A stretch of DNA of 37,580 bases from positions 1-37,580 of the IMG/VR virus record IMGVR_UViG_3300033571_009790; one strand, given 5' to 3'. The DNA comes from a virus. Of the stretch, positions 35,901-37,580 are shown piece by piece. The position numbers and the translations under genes were made by a program. The notes beneath the pieces were generated by a model. The model was not told the DNA's origin. It saw only the letters and a list, made by a program, of their open reading frames with translations, and made no database searches. Position 1 is the stretch's first letter; the number at the start of each line of letters is the position of its first letter.

Positions 35901-37580
35901 ATCAAACTTATTTCTATACCCACTTATTTTTATATTACCAAATTCTAATGGTTTATCCTCTTTGAATCTGATATAATCATTAACTATTTCTAAATTATCT
36001 TTAAAGTATTTAGTTTGTGTTATATTATTAATATCAAGATTATTAATGAAATTATAATTAATATTTTTAACTTGACCATCAACTATACTTTTCATATAAG
36101 TCAATGCGTCTAGTTGTGCGTAATCACTTGGTGAATTACCCCCAAATTCATTTGTCCATTTAGAATAATTACCCAAAAGAGCCATTCTCAATAATACTTG
36201 TTTAACAAATTCATTGTTAATATCTGATTCAGTAGTTTTACTATTTATTTTTATAAATGGGGCTTCACTATAATCTATCGGGTTTATCGGAAACCAATTA
36301 TCTTTATCTAAATTATTAGTAGTAATTGTTTCAGAAGTTACCTCATTTAAAATTTTCTTTTTATTAATTAAATTACTAAATACGTTTTCAACGAATATAT
36401 ATTCAGGGAAGTTATCCCAATCACCCTGGTTTATTACTTCACCGATATATATTTCCTCAAAACTACCATTACCCTTTCTTTGATATATTGAAGGCCAACC
36501 AATACTCCTACCATCTAATACATTTGGTTCTACATCTGTCTCTAAATTTCTTAAAACACTATTTCTAAAATTTTTATCTACCTTTTCAGCCTTTTCGGTT
36601 ACCTTATAAACAGTCTGAATCATAGCCTGTGTATTGTTGGTAATAACCTTTATACAACTATTTATTTTAGGATCAAACCCAGCTACACTTCTGAAATTAT
36701 CATTTATTTGTAAATTCAGTTCTTTTTGAACTATTTCTTTTTGTATTTTAATTTTTGATTCTAAATCAAGTATAATATTTTCAGTTAACTCTCTCTGTTT
36801 TCTTAAATCTATTATTAAAACACTTGTATTTTCATTTATTCTATTATTATAAAAATATTTATATTGTTCATTAAAATAATTTATTTCAAAATTATTGTTA
36901 TTATTGTTTTTATCTCCATAATTTTTTATTAAATAATATGGGCTATCTTTTACTTCACCCATATTTTTAAAAACAGTTGATAATTGTAATGTTTCTATTT
37001 TACTACCACTTTTATTTATAATAAAATTTATGTAATTATCTTCATTAGTTATTTCATAAAAAGAATTAATAAATTCATCATTTTTTGTGGTTTCTATTTT
37101 TTTATTAGTAATATTATTACTATATTCTTTGTACGTATTTACTACATTGTTTAAATTCTTAAAAAATGTTTTTACTAATTCTAAATTAACTTGATTAACT
37201 AAAATATAATCTCTAATTGAGAGGTATTGATTATTGGACAATAAACCACTATCTGATGAAACTGATGTTGTAATTATTTGTTTTGTATCATTTTCCAAAT
37301 TTAGATAATCAACATTTTTATTTGTATCAAAACTTCTTTTTGTTATGGGTTTACCTATCCAAGAACTAATATTTTTTAGTAACCCTAATTGACCATTTAA
37401 CTGTTTAAGTGTTTCAAATGAATCTAATTCTGCCTTATAAATTTCAGAATTTATCTGTAACTTACTTATTTTTAATAAAAAATCATCTAATTTACGATAT
37501 TCATTATTAATAACATTGTCATTATCTATAACCCAATTTAAATTTTTCAAGGCTTCTTGACCTTCAGGTGTGTTTACTGC
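32964..37580 (-). CDS. Large baseplate-hub-like protein with degenerate GH19 lysozyme domain, 5' end cut by window
   Basis: At least 1538 residues. The frame is open to the right window edge: residues AVNTPEGQEA precede a TTG at 37550, so the true start is outside. The N-terminal part has helical or coiled-coil stretches. The region 34100-33830 (SYTCKVDALGCMNIQPMMYF, then FFNGAYMITSVNHSI, HMTTSFQGVRQSKF) looks like the end of a phage baseplate-hub/late-control domain. The C-terminal ~230 residues look like a GH19 chitinase/lysozyme domain: QVTMFLANVLTQSNNLS, YDGDAYRFRPRGYLYVIGRN, then FIAAVNVWLK and FAQTINSVQQFGKRS. The expected catalytic Glu of the HES motif is Gln (codon 33549-33551). In known phages the hub carries the puncturing spike and tail lysozyme. 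The hub assignment is likely; activity of the GH19 domain is doubtful. Confidence 0.75.
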   Translation of the reverse strand, partial: AVNTPEGQEALKNLNWVIDNDNVINNEYRKLDDFLLKISKLQINSEIYKAELDSFETLKQLNGQLGLLKNISSWIGKPITKRSFDTNKNVDYLNLENDTKQIITTSVSSDSGLLSNNQYLSIRDYILVNQVNLELVKTFFKNLNNVVNTYKEYSNNITNKKIETTKNDEFINSFYEITNEDNYINFIINKSGSKIETLQLSTVFKNMGEVKDSPYYLIKNYGDKNNNNNNFEINYFNEQYKYFYNNRINENTSVLIIDLRKQRELTENIILDLESKIKIQKEIVQKELNLQINDNFRSVAGFDPKINSCIKVITNNTQAMIQTVYKVTEKAEKVDKNFRNSVLRNLETDVEPNVLDGRSIGWPSIYQRKGNGSFEEIYIGEVINQGDWDNFPEYIFVENVFSNLINKKKILNEVTSETITTNNLDKDNWFPINPIDYSEAPFIKINSKTTESDINNEFVKQVLLRMALLGNYSKWTNEFGGNSPSDYAQLDALTYMKSIVDGQVKNINYNFINNLDINNITQTKYFKDNLEIVNDYIRFKEDKPLEFGNIKISGYRNKFDTTQYILFDNEGILNNNKKLNSDIVSNKKYKEIVDKKQEDKYFTTFYDKTNNLTSNISCGVWDLAVCERLINTNKNLKLSFSINSINDIENKETSENVTNQNSSENVTDENSTKQDILYANQKNSNYINKTNFYLTGKNSKCGFDDYMIQSDLYKKQSGNDKYYKRALLLLSTLPFRPFKKTIIENLFKTGYNNSRIINLPKYYVYLLGGYLWRAEKDVNIDFNVDFSGISECNYTIFSSSNKNYLTNLGYLATVTDYQGKELPLEDELLNLPISVKNNFIKQFKDWVDLNFNQNMIGNVEFTFSKYANDESISLTTYQEYSNKVKNLLSQTTNMIVTTPQIFDKTALNNGLIIDSKIFDEYIKSFKSTLNNPYSYEQSKPTTEVEIEKQNKTNNKIKLQIYNYFKNISDKWAVDTDGDGRAFNICSDENGDLYDYFKIIDRGWRDIGNIATFNLKSFLTLSSNFDNSVYFFISKLLRDSNFLFQILPNYVNFKDVNEAGKIFKPMTTVESNSSSSPTFLCVYVGGNSQLLDIGERHNHYFKNDGFSLEQPPPDMMDETSKNSLVGFRVAFGAQNQTIFKNVSLSQQEHRETGEYFKAIGELVDKRGGTQKSYQGTDLLKIFKTRSYTCKVDALGCMNIQPMMYFDLQNVPFFNGAYMITSVNHSISPNHMTTSFQGVRQSKFIAPPVDDLTADLNFDFNETSEVPKIQYISLPSNNGLYSIGTKNPTEVFKFKEKFTYDNFKKLGVTNPDINEDVITLFADFLFNKDIVTNAQVTMFLANVLTQSNNLSSNEYSWDVADKENYRLKFPADSPMSGQTIYYGVDPNEKDKNLSLPKYSSGTDNNIAYELPNNIELSDSKYGNKYDGDAYRFRPRGYLYVIGRNNYFDYYNGSAYIINPDGITLNPESSFIAAVNVWLKQKDSNDHTADYYSIKTDSGKSSDFAQTINSVQQFGKRSIEENYRTFEKVLTVFELLDLNRP

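Noticed and set aside
37548-37550. TTG as the start of the hub-like gene
   Set aside because: The frame continues upstream without a stop to the window edge, and the residues there look like ordinary protein, so the gene is truncated by the window rather than starting at this TTG.
1-37580. tRNA genes, integrase or attachment sites
   Set aside because: Intergenic gaps are at most about 126 bases, none folds as a tRNA, and no integrase-like protein is encoded here.

Overview
The window is a densely packed, strongly A+T-rich segment of a contractile-tailed (T4-like, myovirus-type) bacteriophage genome. Every convincing gene lies on the minus strand. The T4-type assignment rests on a gp32-like single-strand-binding protein with its zinc site, a UvsX/RecA-family recombinase, a gp41/DnaB-family helicase, a FEN-type 5' nuclease, class Ia ribonucleotide reductase (NrdA+NrdB), a gp25/GPW baseplate protein and a gp6/gpJ baseplate wedge protein. 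The host is probably a member of Bacteroidota (flavobacteria-like). The gp32 promoter fits the TTTG-N20-TAnnTTTG pattern of that phylum, gene starts lack Shine-Dalgarno sequences, and NrdB resembles the eukaryote/Bacteroidota type.

Layout in the direction of transcription (right to left). (1) 37580-30978: a large baseplate-hub-like protein, cut by the right window edge, with a C-terminal GH19 lysozyme-like domain that seems to lack its catalytic Glu. It is followed by three small uncharacterised genes and an acidic coiled-coil protein, and closed by a strong intrinsic terminator. (2) 30909-22382: a promoter with an operator-like inverted repeat, then gp32, uvsX, a 5' nuclease, an unknown gene, the helicase, nrdB and nrdA, closed by a second strong terminator. 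(3) 22332-1: the baseplate and tail-tip block. It holds gp25, gp6, a one-helix membrane protein, a 1496-residue protein with an internal membrane-like segment and a cysteine-rich region, four putative structural proteins, a 2676-residue giant, and a fibre/adhesin cut by the left window edge.

The replication block makes deoxynucleotides, unwinds DNA, coats single strands, recombines them and removes primers. The flanking blocks build the device that recognises and pierces the host envelope. The order gp25 (W), gp6 (J), inserted genes, giant protein (gpI/gp7-like segment), fibre (H) follows the W-J-I-H order of contractile-tail phages. The least explained part is the set of very large, cysteine-rich, partly membrane-like proteins inserted between J and H.

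No tRNA, CRISPR array, insertion sequence, integrase or reverse transcriptase was seen. No gene-free stretch is longer than about 126 bases.
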